64,000 bases of DNA from Basidiobolus meristosporus CBS 931.73. Lineage: Eukaryota; Basidiobolomycota; Basidiobolomycetes; Basidiobolales; Basidiobolaceae. Positions 1-9,572 of this stretch are shown here, in pieces. A program made the position numbers and the translations under genes. The notes below the pieces were generated by a model. That model was not told where the DNA came from and ran no database searches. It saw nothing but the letters and a program-made list of their open reading frames with translations. Each line of letters starts with the position of its first letter. The first letter of the stretch is position 1. The DNA lies in NCBI GenBank assembly GCA_002104905.1, contig MCFE01000342.1:1-64000 (forward strand). The letters run 5' to 3'.

Positions 1-194
1 ATTGATGAACGACCAGACAATCATCCAGTAATAACCTGAGCACCTCGTCCGACAAATCTTTTAGTGACTTGAGATTGGAATCTTACAAACTAAGCCTGGA
101 GAATAGAGAAGCTTGTATCCAAATAATACTTTATTTTTGATGCAAATAAGTGTACAATGGTCTACCATCAGCAGCATGCAAGCGTTGTCTTTCA

Positions 195-1202
195 TCAGCA
201 GCATTTAAACGTTGCTTTAGAATGGATCTCGCCAGACTCTATAATATATTTGATCTCCTCCTCTAATGTCTCGTAGGCGTTGGGTCCATGTGGTTTCCAT
301 CCGATTTTTCTGGATCGGTTGGCCACTGCTCTACTATTACTTCCGTATGCAAAGGTCGAGTATTTACCCCCTAGGAACTCGTCCAGGTATTCTTGCTCAA
401 ATTCGGTGATATTCGTGTTCTTTACGAGCCCAAGGTTGTGCAATACAGACGCAAGGATTTCCGAGATCTTGTACCATGTGTGCTCACTGTTGGTACAAAA
501 GTACCAGCCGCCCTCTTTACCAGACTCGATCTTTCCAGCCAGGAGACCATCCAGAACAAGAATGTAGAGATCGCCCAGATCGTTGATGTTTACATCCCCC
601 CATATCACATCCTTACGCTTCCCAACGTAACCAACTTCCCCTCTTTTCACAGAAGCCTTGGCCAGGTTGATGACTTGTTGCGATGATTTTTTGAACGGGC
701 CGGTTCCAACCCCGTTGATGGTTGAGGGAGCAATAATGGCTGCAGTAATGTCATCTACATTGTCATAGATCCACGCATCGATTTCCTTATGCAAGGCCCT
801 CAATGGAATTGAATGGATTCTGGCCATGTCCTCGTCATCGTAAGGCTCCATGTTATCGTGATCCCAAGTCAGCACCCCCGTTCCTGATGTGTGGACCAGG
901 ACGGCTTTCTTATTATTCTTCGCCTTGAGGCCCTTGACAATTGCTTGAATTGATGGCAAGTCGTCCGCGTTGGCGGTGTTGATGACTGCATCAGCGGCTT
1001 TCGAAGCCTCAAAGAGAACATCCAAGTCCTGTAGACTGCCATAGATGGGAGTAACACCCAATTCTTCAAGTTTTTCACCTTGTTCTTTCTTTCTTACAAG
1101 TGCTGATATGGTGTACTTCTCGGGAGATTTCAGCAGATCTGTCAATACGGTTCCTCCGATATATCCAGTAGCGCCAGTGATGAAGACTTTGGTGGGAGCC
1201 AT
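195..1202 (-). CDS. NmrA-like / extended SDR NAD(P)-binding oxidoreductase
   Basis: A single-exon 335-residue protein. The N-terminus shows a beta-strand followed by TGATGYIGG (about residues 10-18), the glycine-rich dinucleotide loop of atypical extended short-chain dehydrogenases. HTSGTGVL (about 104-111) sits at the usual strand-4/5 position. Length and layout match the fungal family annotated as NAD-dependent epimerase/dehydratase or NmrA-like. These are cytosolic enzymes or redox sensors, usually of unknown substrate. No clear YxxxK catalytic pair is visible, so activity may be atypical or regulatory. The ATG at 1202-1200 is the first in frame. The gene stands alone and its neighbours do not suggest a pathway. 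Assignment to the fold is firm; substrate and pathway are not known. Confidence 0.85.
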   Translation of the reverse strand: MAPTKVFITGATGYIGGTVLTDLLKSPEKYTISALVRKKEQGEKLEELGVTPIYGSLQDLDVLFEASKAADAVINTANADDLPSIQAIVKGLKAKNNKKAVLVHTSGTGVLTWDHDNMEPYDDEDMARIHSIPLRALHKEIDAWIYDNVDDITAAIIAPSTINGVGTGPFKKSSQQVINLAKASVKRGEVGYVGKRKDVIWGDVNINDLGDLYILVLDGLLAGKIESGKEGGWYFCTNSEHTWYKISEILASVLHNLGLVKNTNITEFEQEYLDEFLGGKYSTFAYGSNSRAVANRSRKIGWKPHGPNAYETLEEEIKYIIESGEIHSKATFKCC

Positions 1203-1624
1203 AATGGAATATGCTATGACTCTTCAAGGCCCTCCCAAGACTCTTTATATTTCACTGGCTCATGGGGCTGATGACAAATCACCCAACTACTCCCAGCACG
1301 TCATACTCGGGCCATTAGTAATGACGCCGTTATTGTTGGCTGGAGGTTAGTTGATCAACTCGAGACTATACTGGAATAGCTGTGCTCCGGATTGGCTGAA
1401 CGTGCAATTAATTGATGGGATCGTGATCGTGATCAGTATATATATATACATAAAGCGCCAATCTCCGTTTTGGGTGAAGTTTGGCGTATATAGATTATTA
1501 GTTCAAGTTATTCTTCGTGAATGTGTGTAGATATGGATCCTAGAGATCGACAACCAGGCCTACAGGTAAGCTCAAACAACGGATTGAATGGCAAGCACAT
1601 TTTATATTGAAAGGATTTCTATTA
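1203..1624. other. Intergenic region with AT dinucleotide run
   Basis: This holds the promoter of the 195-1202 gene. Near 1421-1452 there is a short GATCGT repeat followed by an AT-dinucleotide tract. I see no convincing gene here. Confidence 0.5.
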
Positions 1625-1830
1625 AGCCATTGCATACATCTTGGCCCACATTTCCTGCCGCCTAGAGCGCTACTATTCATTCCACCTGGGGACATATTCG
1701 CCACACTCTTTCCCGCAGAGATTCTAGTTGTATGCGCTACCCATATGGGTTATGCTGGCCTTTTCATTGCTGCCCTCTTGTGAACTTCTGGTGAGAATAG
1801 ATTACAGTAATATATACCAAGTACTACTTA
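1625..1830 (-). pseudogene. Short remnant of S8 subtilisin-like protease (copy A side)
   Basis: Roughly 1630-1740 aligns by eye with 4898-4990, the segment of the second subtilisin remnant around its oxyanion-hole asparagine. The shared stretch starts with cattgcat and runs through tttcctgccgcc to catattcgccacac. A further block near 1750-1765 matches about 5748-5760. No reading frame survives. It is the copy-A counterpart of the 4640-5420 pseudogene, heavily deleted. Confidence 0.55.
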
Positions 1831-1911
1831 CTACTGATATGGAAAGCAATTGACTGGCTAATTTTATATGAGTAATGTGTGTTTTGTACCAGAAAAATGG
1901 TTATACAGCAC

Positions 1912-3623
1912 TTATTTCCTTTGTAGTAATCTCTTCAGGCTCCAAAAGTATCTGCTTGTAAAGTGGTCAGCAACTAGCTTTGGAACCAACAGCTCGCCCA
2001 ATGTGAGGATGTTATAGCTGGTCAAACTAGGAAAATCTCCAATGAGGCCTATTGGAAGAAAACCCTTAACGAAATGGTAGCAGCGGAGCCATAGTGGGAC
2101 ACCATCTCCGAGGTCCAGGTTCGCTACGTATAGAATGGATGAATATCGAGTAGGTTGGATGTCCGGGTTGCTTCCGTCAGTAAACAAGCGCAACGGCTGG
2201 CCGATATGAGCGTAATTCATCAGCGTCGACGAGCTAAAGAACCGCAGCGTATCTAGATCGTCGTTGCCTGGTGGTATGCGCGTGACGATATCCGCATCGT
2301 TGACCACCCTCCAGAGAGTAGAGTGGTTGGAATAGGGGAGGTTCGAGTAGGAAGCAAACTCACTGGCGAAGCGGCCATCACCTGTTTGCGCGGTTTCTAT
2401 TAGCACATCACTCGTGGGTATGTTAACCGAAGTATTACCTAATGCTGGACATCCGTACGTATAGCCGTCTTGTAGAACCAATCCGGTTGTTGCATAACCA
2501 AGATCGCCTATGCTCTTTATGAGTCTCGCATAAAACAAGCTCGCCAAAGCCCCTCCAAGAGAGTGGCCGGTGATCCAAAGGGGAATCGGCCTGATAGGCT
2601 CGCCTTCGGTCTGAAATTCCAATGCCTCGCGCTGTATGCAGTGCAAGATCTCCACATAAGGGTTGGACCGCTTCACCTTTCCCACACAGTTTTGTTGGGG
2701 GAAGAGCTTATTGAAGAAGCCTGAATGGACTTCGCCATAAACATAAGAGCTGGCTTCGGTACGTGTGATGGTTGCATCGCTTAGCCACTCGGCTGAGTCA
2801 AAGGGGCTGGTCCCTGAGGTGGATGCTGAGATTTCAGAGATACCAACTCAACTACTTGACTGAGGTAGTGACGTACCTTTGAAAGCGACAACTATGAACG
2901 GCCCAGGTCTCCGTCCAACAAACACGCCGCAATAAGGCCCGCCTCCTTTGACCTTCATTTCACTCGCCTTGACAAACTTCAGATTCCACTCTCTGGCATA
3001 TTTCAAGATGGTCAATTCTCGCTGGTTGGGGTCCTTTGGCCAAGAGCTTTCGTCTCTCTCATATACAAGGGCAGACAATAGGAGGGACCCCATAGCGACG
3101 TGTGGGTCGAATACGTTGGCTTGGATCTCTGCCGAGCCACCTAGTGTGCTGAAAGACCTGCTCTCCTTCCTTGTAACTTTACTGAAAGAAAGGGAGGCCG
3201 CTTTCATAAAGCTGGTCCCTTCGTCAAATATTTCGGATTTTGCCTTTCGAAAGAGAAAGCTTCATGGTTAACAGACGAGTGATTTCACCTGAGGAATAGA
3301 CTTACCCAGTTCATAGGACTCAGATCCTGGCCACAGCTACCACTAAGATGTTTGATAACTCTACGCATACTAAGAATATCCGTAACAATGGTCACCACAC
3401 TCATGGCACATATGAGGCTAAAGTAGACCGCTATAGTCAAGAAAAAATTGATAGGGTCGTAGAAAATCATAGTGGAGTTGTAGTAAAGTGTCTGAAGGAC
3501 TGAGGTGAGAGTACTCAAAAGAAATTCGACAAACGTGTAAGAAGAAGTGGCCGCATGATGAGCAGTTGGGAACTCGGTGCTGGAGAGCGGCTCCTGGTGA
3601 ATTGAGGTTGCTGGAAGCTTCAT
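1912..3623 (-). CDS. Class 3 lipase (fungal triacylglycerol lipase family), copy A
   Basis: Three exons, 3623-3306, 3243-2877 and 2813-1912, give 528 residues in continuous phase. The introns run GTAAGT...AAAG and GTACGT...CTCAG. Exon 1 has a hydrophobic segment near residues 60-80 (NFFLTIAVYFSLICAMSVV), a likely membrane anchor or signal-anchor. Exon 2 ends in VVAFKGT and exon 3 holds the nucleophile elbow GHSLGG, the hallmark of class 3 lipases. DADIVTRIPP supplies the likely catalytic Asp, and a His in WLRCYHF is the probable third residue. It should hydrolyse ester bonds of acylglycerols at a membrane or in the secretory path. It diverges from the small + strand gene at 3962, sharing about 340 bp of promoter. 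A near-identical paralogue lies at 5888-7601. Confidence 0.88.
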
Positions 3624-3961
3624 AACGAGTGCTGTGGCCGAGTTAACAATCTCATGACTTCCGAGCCTTTATATCTTGCAGGATTGGTGCTAGTCACAAG
3701 CGTCGAAAAAGGAAACAATATTGAGAATCTTGGACTCTGCCAACGTCACTCTGGGAATCATGTGAGTATTGTAAATTAAACCACTAAGCCATCCAACCGA
3801 TTACCTTTAGCTTAATCAATAAGCCATCCAGCCATGGCCACCACTGGATGAGCCATTATTGACCTTCCAACTCTGCTGTGATGCGATCATTCCAATATCG
3901 CGAAACTTTTCCAAATCACCAAAAACACGACTGGTTGGAACTGCTACATTAAACAAGGGGT
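3624..3961. promoter_or_regulatory. Shared divergent promoter, copy A
   Basis: This 338-bp spacer separates the lipase start (3623, minus) from the small gene start (3962, plus). It is largely conserved in the second copy at 7602-7944, including about 100 bp next to the lipase start and the block around 3840-3935. The promoter role is inferred from gene orientation and conservation. Confidence 0.5.
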
Positions 3962-4255
3962 GTGATGACCATGCCACAAAAGAATACACAATGCACCCGC
4001 ACCCCAGTAGCCATGGTTGCCGAGTCTCCAGTGATCCTTTCCCCTCCCCCGCTCCCTCCAGCTACCTTTGCCAGCGATGTGTCAAGGAAAATGGATTACC
4101 ACGACGATGTGTCAACTGTAGATGCGCAATGGGTTCCCAAGATGCCTCGCAAATACAAGAAAAGCCGAGTACGCTATTTCGCCAGCTCGAATCATCAGCC
4201 CACAGAAAAGGAAGTGTATAATGGCGAAGAACTTCCTTCCATCAACAATCATTGA
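3962..4255 (+). CDS. Uncharacterised small protein, copy A (probably truncated)
   Basis: A 97-residue reading frame, proline-rich near the N-terminus (SPPPLPPATFASDV) with a basic stretch PRKYKKSRVRYF around residues 60-72. The paralogue at 7945-8349 is 134 residues. It continues with a C-terminal tail ending in LLAALHRDRLERSR, which this copy lacks because the frame diverges and stops after about residue 88. I do not recognise the family. The frame is strongly conserved between copies, including the basic block, which supports it being a real gene. This copy may be a truncated or non-functional paralogue. It is transcribed away from the lipase. Confidence 0.5.
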   Translation: MMTMPQKNTQCTRTPVAMVAESPVILSPPPLPPATFASDVSRKMDYHDDVSTVDAQWVPKMPRKYKKSRVRYFASSNHQPTEKEVYNGEELPSINNH

Positions 4256-4640
4256 CTGTTTCCCAGACCTACGTCATCCTCCACCTTTCCATTTGGTTGT
4301 CTAGAGGACAAAATATACTATTGATTCCAACTGCTCATTATACGGAAGGCACTGACTACCCAGCTGTATGATCTGCTATCAGTTACTATTACCATATTAG
4401 ATTATCCATCGATATATTTGTTTGAGAGCTGGATATCGGTAGCACAATGCTCTGCAATTACTAAACTCATTTTCTGGCACCAACTGCACAGCAAGTGAAT
4501 TCACTCACAGAAGTAGTCAAGAAGGCTCAATCGTCTCCTAGTCAAGAAGGCTGAATCATTTCCCACCTTCCATTTCTTGATATCCAGGAAACATCAATCA
4601 GTACAATATTGAAGCTTGTAGTACTAAATATGTCAACAGG
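4256..4640. other. Gap without recognisable gene
   Basis: Between the truncated small gene and the subtilisin remnant I see short direct repeats near 4515 and 4540 (tagtcaagaaggct appears twice). I see no supported coding region. Confidence 0.4.
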
Positions 4641-5420
4641 ACTTGAGAAAATCCTGTTTGTAACCTCACTGAATGAGTTTGAAGCACTTTTTCATAAGCT
4701 GTTGATGACATTCTGAGTGGCACCTGGTGAGTGTGCGTTGTACACCGACTATAGTGAGTCTAATCCTTCTTGAAGCAGATTAAGTGCAGCGACTTCAATA
4801 TGAGGGCTGACGATACTAGTGTCTGAGAAGCTGGTCATAGTATCAGAGATGGTGGTGGCTGCCACTATGAATGCTCCTGCGGTGTTCGCTGGTAAGACAT
4901 TGCATGAATCTTGGGTCTCATTTCCTGCCGCCTTGAGGGCTTGGCTACTCCCACCACCTAGGGGCATATTTGCCACACTTTTTCTCCGAGAGCTTCTGGT
5001 TCTTTACGCCACTCAGTGGATCCCAACAATGATCCCCAAAGTACTCCCACTGCCTGACCCAATCAGTATCTTGATTCTGACCAGGCTCACCTTCTCAGCC
5101 ACACCATAGGTGCTGCCACCGACTGTATCAGCAACATGGGTTCAATGTCCGTTCAGGTCACCCACCGCTTCTCCGTGGATGGAGCTGATAGGGAAACCCA
5201 CTCTTCCCCCAAATAGTGTCTGACATTGATACCAGTGTCAATGATGTACACAACCGCTCCGGCATCCGCAGTGTCAGGGTAGATGCATGGAGCTTCCTGA
5301 TCTCTGTGAGACTCTTGGCAGTCCCCAGCTGAGCGGATTGTTCTGAGTGCCAGAGATGCTGAAGATTTGCTCAGCCTCCATGTACTCACTACCCCCCTGG
5401 GGCCTTGAAGACATTCACCA
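4640..5420 (-). pseudogene. Decayed S8 subtilisin (proteinase K-like) pseudogene
   Basis: Pieces of a subtilisin lie in order on the minus strand but in different frames. VYIIDTGI (about 5265) holds the catalytic Asp. An NGH-stop-TH segment near 5145 is the catalytic-His motif, with its glycine codon changed to TGA. YGVAEKV and then IVGIHWV (about 5020) and NMPLGGG (about 4970) follow. AAGNETQDSCN (about 4910) is the oxyanion-hole region and TTISDTM (about 4850) comes next. SPHI...VAALNLL (about 4790) is the tail after the catalytic Ser. Part of the domain between TTISDTM and SPHI is deleted. The intact family comprises secreted endopeptidases of about 380-400 residues with an I9 prodomain, which I could not place confidently. 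It is downstream of lipase copy B on the same strand, and copy A retains only a trace. Confidence 0.8.
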
Positions 5421-5805
5421 GTGTCTCACTGAACACCCCTGCGTAGGCACTGAAGTCGGCAAATGATCTCATTCATCAGTGTGTTGTTTCCATTGCAACC
5501 ACAATTGCACTGATCCAGCTTCATCTTCAATAGTTAATCCACTGGAGTTTTATTAGCCAATGATATCGACACTCAAGGGGAACTTGATCATTACCCTTTG
5601 TTAGGGTCGACGGCACTCTTGAACATATCTGTTGGCAATCTCTGGAGTCTGAGTATCCAAGACTGGGGCGCCAAAGATGATTATGACCGAGAGAGCATTC
5701 CAATTTCCCAAATCGCGACCATGTTCGGAATCCTAGCTTTTGCCCCAATGCTGGCCTTTTCATGGATTACGACGATTCATGAACGGGTTCTGACAGGTCT
5801 TGCTA
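5421..5805. other. Gap, possible 5' remains of the subtilisin pseudogene
   Basis: There is an open stretch of 78 codons on minus at 5763-5527, but I cannot assign it. It sits where a subtilisin prodomain would be expected. A short part (about 5748-5760) is shared with the copy-A trace. Confidence 0.3.
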
Positions 5806-8225
5806 CTGATATGGAAAGCAATTGACTGGCTAATTTTGCAGAAGTGAAGTGTGGTTCGTGTGTACTAAATAGATGGTCGCACAGTATTTATTTCCTTTGC
5901 TGTAATCTCTTCAAGCTCCAAAAGTATCTGCTTGTAAAGTGATCAGCAACTAGCTTTGGAACCAGCAGCTCGCCCAATGTGAGGATGTTGTAGCTGGTCA
6001 AACTAGGAAAATCTCCAATGAGGCCTATTGGAAGAAACCCCTTAACGAAATGGTAGCAGCGAAGCCATAGTGGGACACCATCTCCGAGGTCCAGGTTCGC
6101 TACGTATAGAATGGATGAATATCGAGTAGGTTGGATGTCCGGGTTGCTTCCGTCAGTAAACAAGCGTAACGACTGGCCGATATGAGCGTAATTCATCAGC
6201 GTCGACGAGCTAAAGAACCGCAGCGTATCTAGATCGTCGTTGCCTGGTGGTATGCGCGTGACGATATCCGCATCGTTGACCACCCTCCAGAGAGTAGAGT
6301 GGTTGGAATAGGGGAGGTTTGAGAAGGAAGCAAACTCACTGGCGAAGCGGCCATCACCTGTTTGCGCGGTTTCTATTAGCACATCACTCGTGGGTATGTT
6401 AACCGAGGTATTACCTAATGCTGGACATCCGTACGTATAGCCGTCTTGTAGAACCAATCCGGTTGTTGCATAACCAAGATCGCCTATGCTCTTTATGAGT
6501 CTCGCATAAAACAAGCTCGCCAAAGCCCCTCCAAGAGAGTGGCCAGTGATCCAAAGGGGAATCGGCCTGATAGGCTCGCCTTCGGTCTGAAACTCCAATG
6601 CCTCGCGCTGTATGCAGTGCAAGATCTCCACATAAGGGTTGGACCGCTTCACCTTTCCTACACAGTTTTGTTGGGGGAAGAGCTTATTGAAGAAGCCTGA
6701 ATGGACTTCGCCATAAACATAGGAGCTGGCTTCGGTACGTGTGATGGTTGCATCGCTTAGCCACTCGGCTGAGTCAAAGGGGCTGGTCCCTGAGGTGGAT
6801 GCTGAGATTTCAGAGATACCAACTCAACTACTTGACTGAGGTAGTGACGTACCTTTGAAAGCGACAACTATGAACGGCCCAGGTCTCCGTCCAACAAACA
6901 CGCCGCAATAAGGCCCGCCTCCTTTGACCTTCATTTCACTCGCCTTGACAAACTTCAGATTCCACTCTCTGGCATATTTCAAGATGGTCAATTCTCGCTG
7001 GTTGGGGTCCTTTGGCCAAGAGCTTTCGTCTCTCTCGTATACAAGGGCAGACAATAGGAGGGACCCCATAGCGACGTGTGGGTCGAATACGTTGGCTTGG
7101 ATCTCTGCCGAGCCACCTAGTGTGCTGAAAGACCTGCTCTCCTTCCTTGTAACTTTACTGAAAGAAAGAGAAGCCGCTTTCATAAAGCTGGTCCCTTCGT
7201 CAAACATTTCTGGGTTTGCCTTTCGAAAAAGAAAACGACACAGTCAACAGACAGGAGTGATTTCACCTGAGGAATAGACTTACCCAGTGCACAGGACTCA
7301 TGCCCTGGCCATAGTTATCACTCAGGTACTTGATAACTTTGCCCTTGCTAAGAATATCCGTAACAATGGTCACCACACTCATGGCACATATGAGGCTAAA
7401 GTAGACCGCTACGGTCAAGAAAAAATTGATAGGGTCGTAGAAAATCATAGTGTAATTGTAGTATAGTGTCTGAATGGCCGAGATGAGAGTACTCAAAAGA
7501 AATTCGGCAAAAGTGTAAGGAGAAGTGGCCGCATGATGAGCAGTTGGGAACTCGGTGCTGGAGAGCGGCTCCTGGTGAATTGAGGTTGCTGGAAGCTTCA
7601 TAACGAGTGCTGTGGCCGAGTTAACAATCTCATGACTTCCGAGCCTTTATATCTTGCAGGATTGGTGCTAGTCACAAGCGTCGAAAAAGGAAACAATATT
7701 GAGAATCTTGGACTCTGCCAACGTCACTCTGGGAATCATGTGAATATTGCAAATTTAACCATCAAGTCATCCAACCACGAGTACCACTAGTTAAACCATT
7801 AAGCCATCCAGCCATGGCCACCACTGGATGAGCCATTATTGACCTTCCAACTCTGCTGTGATGCGATCATTCCAATATCGCGAAACTTTTCCAAATCACC
7901 AAAAACACGACTGATTGGGACTGTTACATTAAACAAGGGGGGCCATGATCATGCCATATAAAAATGCACAACGCGCCCGGACTCCAGTAGCCATGGTTGC
8001 CGAGTCTCCAGTGATCCTTTCCCCTCCCCCGCTCCCTCCAGCTACCTTCGCCAGCGATGTGTCAAGAAAAAGGTGTTACGATAACGATACGTCAACTGTA
8101 GACGCGCAATGGGTTCCCAAGGTGCCTCGTAAATACAAGAAAAGCCGAGTACGCTATTTCGCCAATTCGAATCATCACTCAACAGAAGAAAAAGTGTACG
8201 AGGAAGCAGAACCTCTTCAAAAGCT
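5806..8225. repeat. Tandem segmental duplication, copy B
   Basis: Same unit as 1830-4240: lipase on minus (5888-7601), small gene on plus (7945-8349) and the spacer between. Similarity fades within the small gene after about 8200. Confidence 0.9.
5888..7601 (-). CDS. Class 3 lipase, copy B
   Basis: Exons 7601-7284, 7219-6853 and 6789-5888 have exactly the same lengths (318, 367, 902 nt) as copy A and give 528 residues. GHSLGG, DADIVTRIPP and the C-terminal CYHF are unchanged. Exons 2 and 3 differ from copy A by only a few residues (for example S-F-S for S-Y-S before NLPYS, and QSLRLF for QPLRLF). Exon 1 differs more, including SPYTFAEF for SSYTFVEF and a changed stretch just after the hydrophobic segment. 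That pattern suggests recent gene conversion or purifying selection acting on the catalytic part. The predicted role is the same as copy A: a membrane-associated or secreted acyl-ester hydrolase. It is followed downstream on the same strand by the subtilisin pseudogene. Confidence 0.88.
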
Positions 8226-8349
8226 TCAAATAACCACCAAAGCAGCCGCCCCTGTAAATACAACCAAGCTAAATAGATCGAGCTGCTATCATGAAATCAA
8301 CAGCTTATTAGCCGCCTTACATCGGGATAGGTTGGAACGTAGTCGTTAG
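7945..8349 (+). CDS. Uncharacterised small basic protein, copy B
   Basis: 134 residues. The N-terminal half is shared with 3962-4255: SPPPLPPATF, then WVPKVPRKYKKSRVRYF. The C-terminal part is unique to this copy and ends with a short amphipathic segment, EINSLLAALHRDRLERSR. I do not recognise a family. The layout is a low-complexity proline region, a basic block, then a leucine-rich C-terminal helix. That could suit a small nuclear or adaptor protein, but this is only a guess. It diverges from lipase copy B across about 340 bp. An AATAAA-like signal sits at about 8456. Confidence 0.55.
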   Translation: MIMPYKNAQRARTPVAMVAESPVILSPPPLPPATFASDVSRKRCYDNDTSTVDAQWVPKVPRKYKKSRVRYFANSNHHSTEEKVYEEAEPLQKLQITTKAAAPVNTTKLNRSSCYHEINSLLAALHRDRLERSR

Positions 8350-8644
8350 TGTAGAGTGTCCTTGTCGTAATATATTTGTAGAATAATATGTATGTTCCAT
8401 TTTATATGGTTTTTATGATAATTTTGGTTGGGGTTGGGTGTTGAATATAATCCCAAAATAAACTGGCATTCGCGTTGTCGAACTCGTTTTATTACTTTGA
8501 ACTCAAGAGTGTTTGAGCAACAGGAATTCCAACAGGTTTCATTAACATGCCTGAAAGCCGGTCACTTCCTTTGAGTGTCGTTAGCTCAAGCAACGATCGA
8601 CAGCGCTGCACGAATGCAGCGTGGACAGTAAGGAATTGAATCCT
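8350..8644. other. Convergent 3' region
   Basis: The 3' ends of the small gene (plus) and RPS30 (minus) face each other here. The sequence is AT-rich to about 8460. I see no other gene. Confidence 0.4.
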
Positions 8645-8894
8645 CTAATTGGTGGGAGCAGGGTTCATCTTTCTGCGACCGAGATCGGTGGTGTTTACAA
8701 AGCGACGATTGTATTGCTCTCTCTTCTTTGCTCTGCCAGTCGACTCCTTGGCCTTGTCCTGCTTTTCTACCTTCGGGGTTTGAGACTTAACTTTGCCAGC
8801 GCGCGCCAAAGAACCGTGTACTTTGCCCTGGAAAACGAGTTTAGAGTTGTGGTTCGGTTAGATGAAGCGCAAGGAAGGGTAGGAAACTTACCAT
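8645..8894 (-). CDS. RPS30: 40S ribosomal protein eS30
   Basis: Exon 1 is only the ATG (8894-8892). An intron (8891-8828, GTAAGT...TTTCCAG) follows, then exon 2 (8827-8645). The product is 61 residues, starting [15 protein letters not shown] and ending [10 protein letters not shown], which is diagnostic for eS30. The length matches the free fungal form (about 62), with no ubiquitin-like fusion. eS30 is a small basic protein of the 40S subunit near the decoding/A-site shoulder. An intron directly after the start codon is typical of fungal RPS30 genes. About 200 bp upstream lies a cluster of CCCTAA repeats, a plausible telobox for a Tbf1-type ribosomal protein gene regulator. It is divergent from UNC104. 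Confidence 0.95.
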
Positions 8895-9572
8895 AGTTGA
8901 GTAAAATGAATCGCTGGTCGTTGACCAGAATCCGTGTATATATTGGAAATTGGGAGTCGCAGCTTAGAAAAATGGCAATTTCGATTGCGGAATTGACAAT
9001 GGCCAATCGTTTTGATCAAGTGCTTCTATTCTAAATATATCCGACTTCCACTATCTACCGCCCACGCTACCTGGATACCAACTGAGGCCTAACCCTAAGT
9101 TACCATCCCTAACCCTAACCCTAACCCTAATCACAGTCCCAATGTGTAGATATGTGGATCAGCAATCAACAAAGCCCCCTTCATGTAGGTCGATTAGTGT
9201 AGGCTGCAGGGATCAACTGTAGATTGTAGTGCATTTGTCATATGTGTTGAAGGTTTTCGTGAAGTTAGGCAATTCCCCTCCTATCAATGTCATATATTCA
9301 CCACCGGTGTCTGCTGATATGACTCCCTCGACCCCTTACGCTATCCAAAAACCTGCTTAGCCCCCTCTTTCATCGGTTATCCACTTGAACCGTCAAACCA
9401 TCACAGATCCATTAGAGACTCATACTATTTCTCACTTGTCTGGATAGACGTTCCGTCTTTGTCGAAAAGATCGACAAGGGTTATCGCCAATCATAACACT
9501 TCCCCCATGTTCCTAATCCCATAGCGTTAGACTACGTCCAAATCTAAAGATAAACCCTAGTTTTTGAAAATC
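8895..9572. promoter_or_regulatory. Divergent promoter region RPS30 / UNC104
   Basis: A 678-bp spacer between the RPS30 start (minus) and the kinesin start (plus). It contains the CCCTAA cluster at 9088-9130. The rest holds no recognisable gene. Confidence 0.5.
9088..9130. repeat. Interstitial telomere-type CCCTAA repeats (telobox cluster)
   Basis: Two blocks are visible: cctaaccctaa at 9088-9098, then four tandem CCCTAA units at 9107-9130. The sequence is the TTAGGG telomere repeat on the other strand. Genes continue on both sides, so this is not a chromosome end. In several fungi and other eukaryotes such teloboxes sit upstream of ribosomal protein genes and bind Tbf1/Teb1-like Myb proteins. 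The position about 200 bp upstream of RPS30 fits that. Confidence 0.8.

Larger units (their letters stand above)
1830..4240. repeat. Tandem segmental duplication, copy A
   Basis: This block repeats at about 5806-8225, offset about 3.98 kb in the same orientation. It covers a divergent gene pair: lipase on minus and a small gene on plus. The left edge is clear from a shared block, ctactgatatggaaagcaat, near 1831 and 5804. Exons 2 and 3 of the lipase are nearly identical between copies. Exon 1, the upstream region and the small gene are more diverged. Confidence 0.9.

Noticed and set aside
8645-8894. Ubiquitin-eS30 fusion
   Set aside because: The exon before [10 protein letters not shown] encodes only Met-Gly in context; no ubiquitin-like domain is present upstream.
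9088-9130. Chromosome end (telomere)
   Set aside because: Only a few units, with intact genes on both sides, so it is interstitial.
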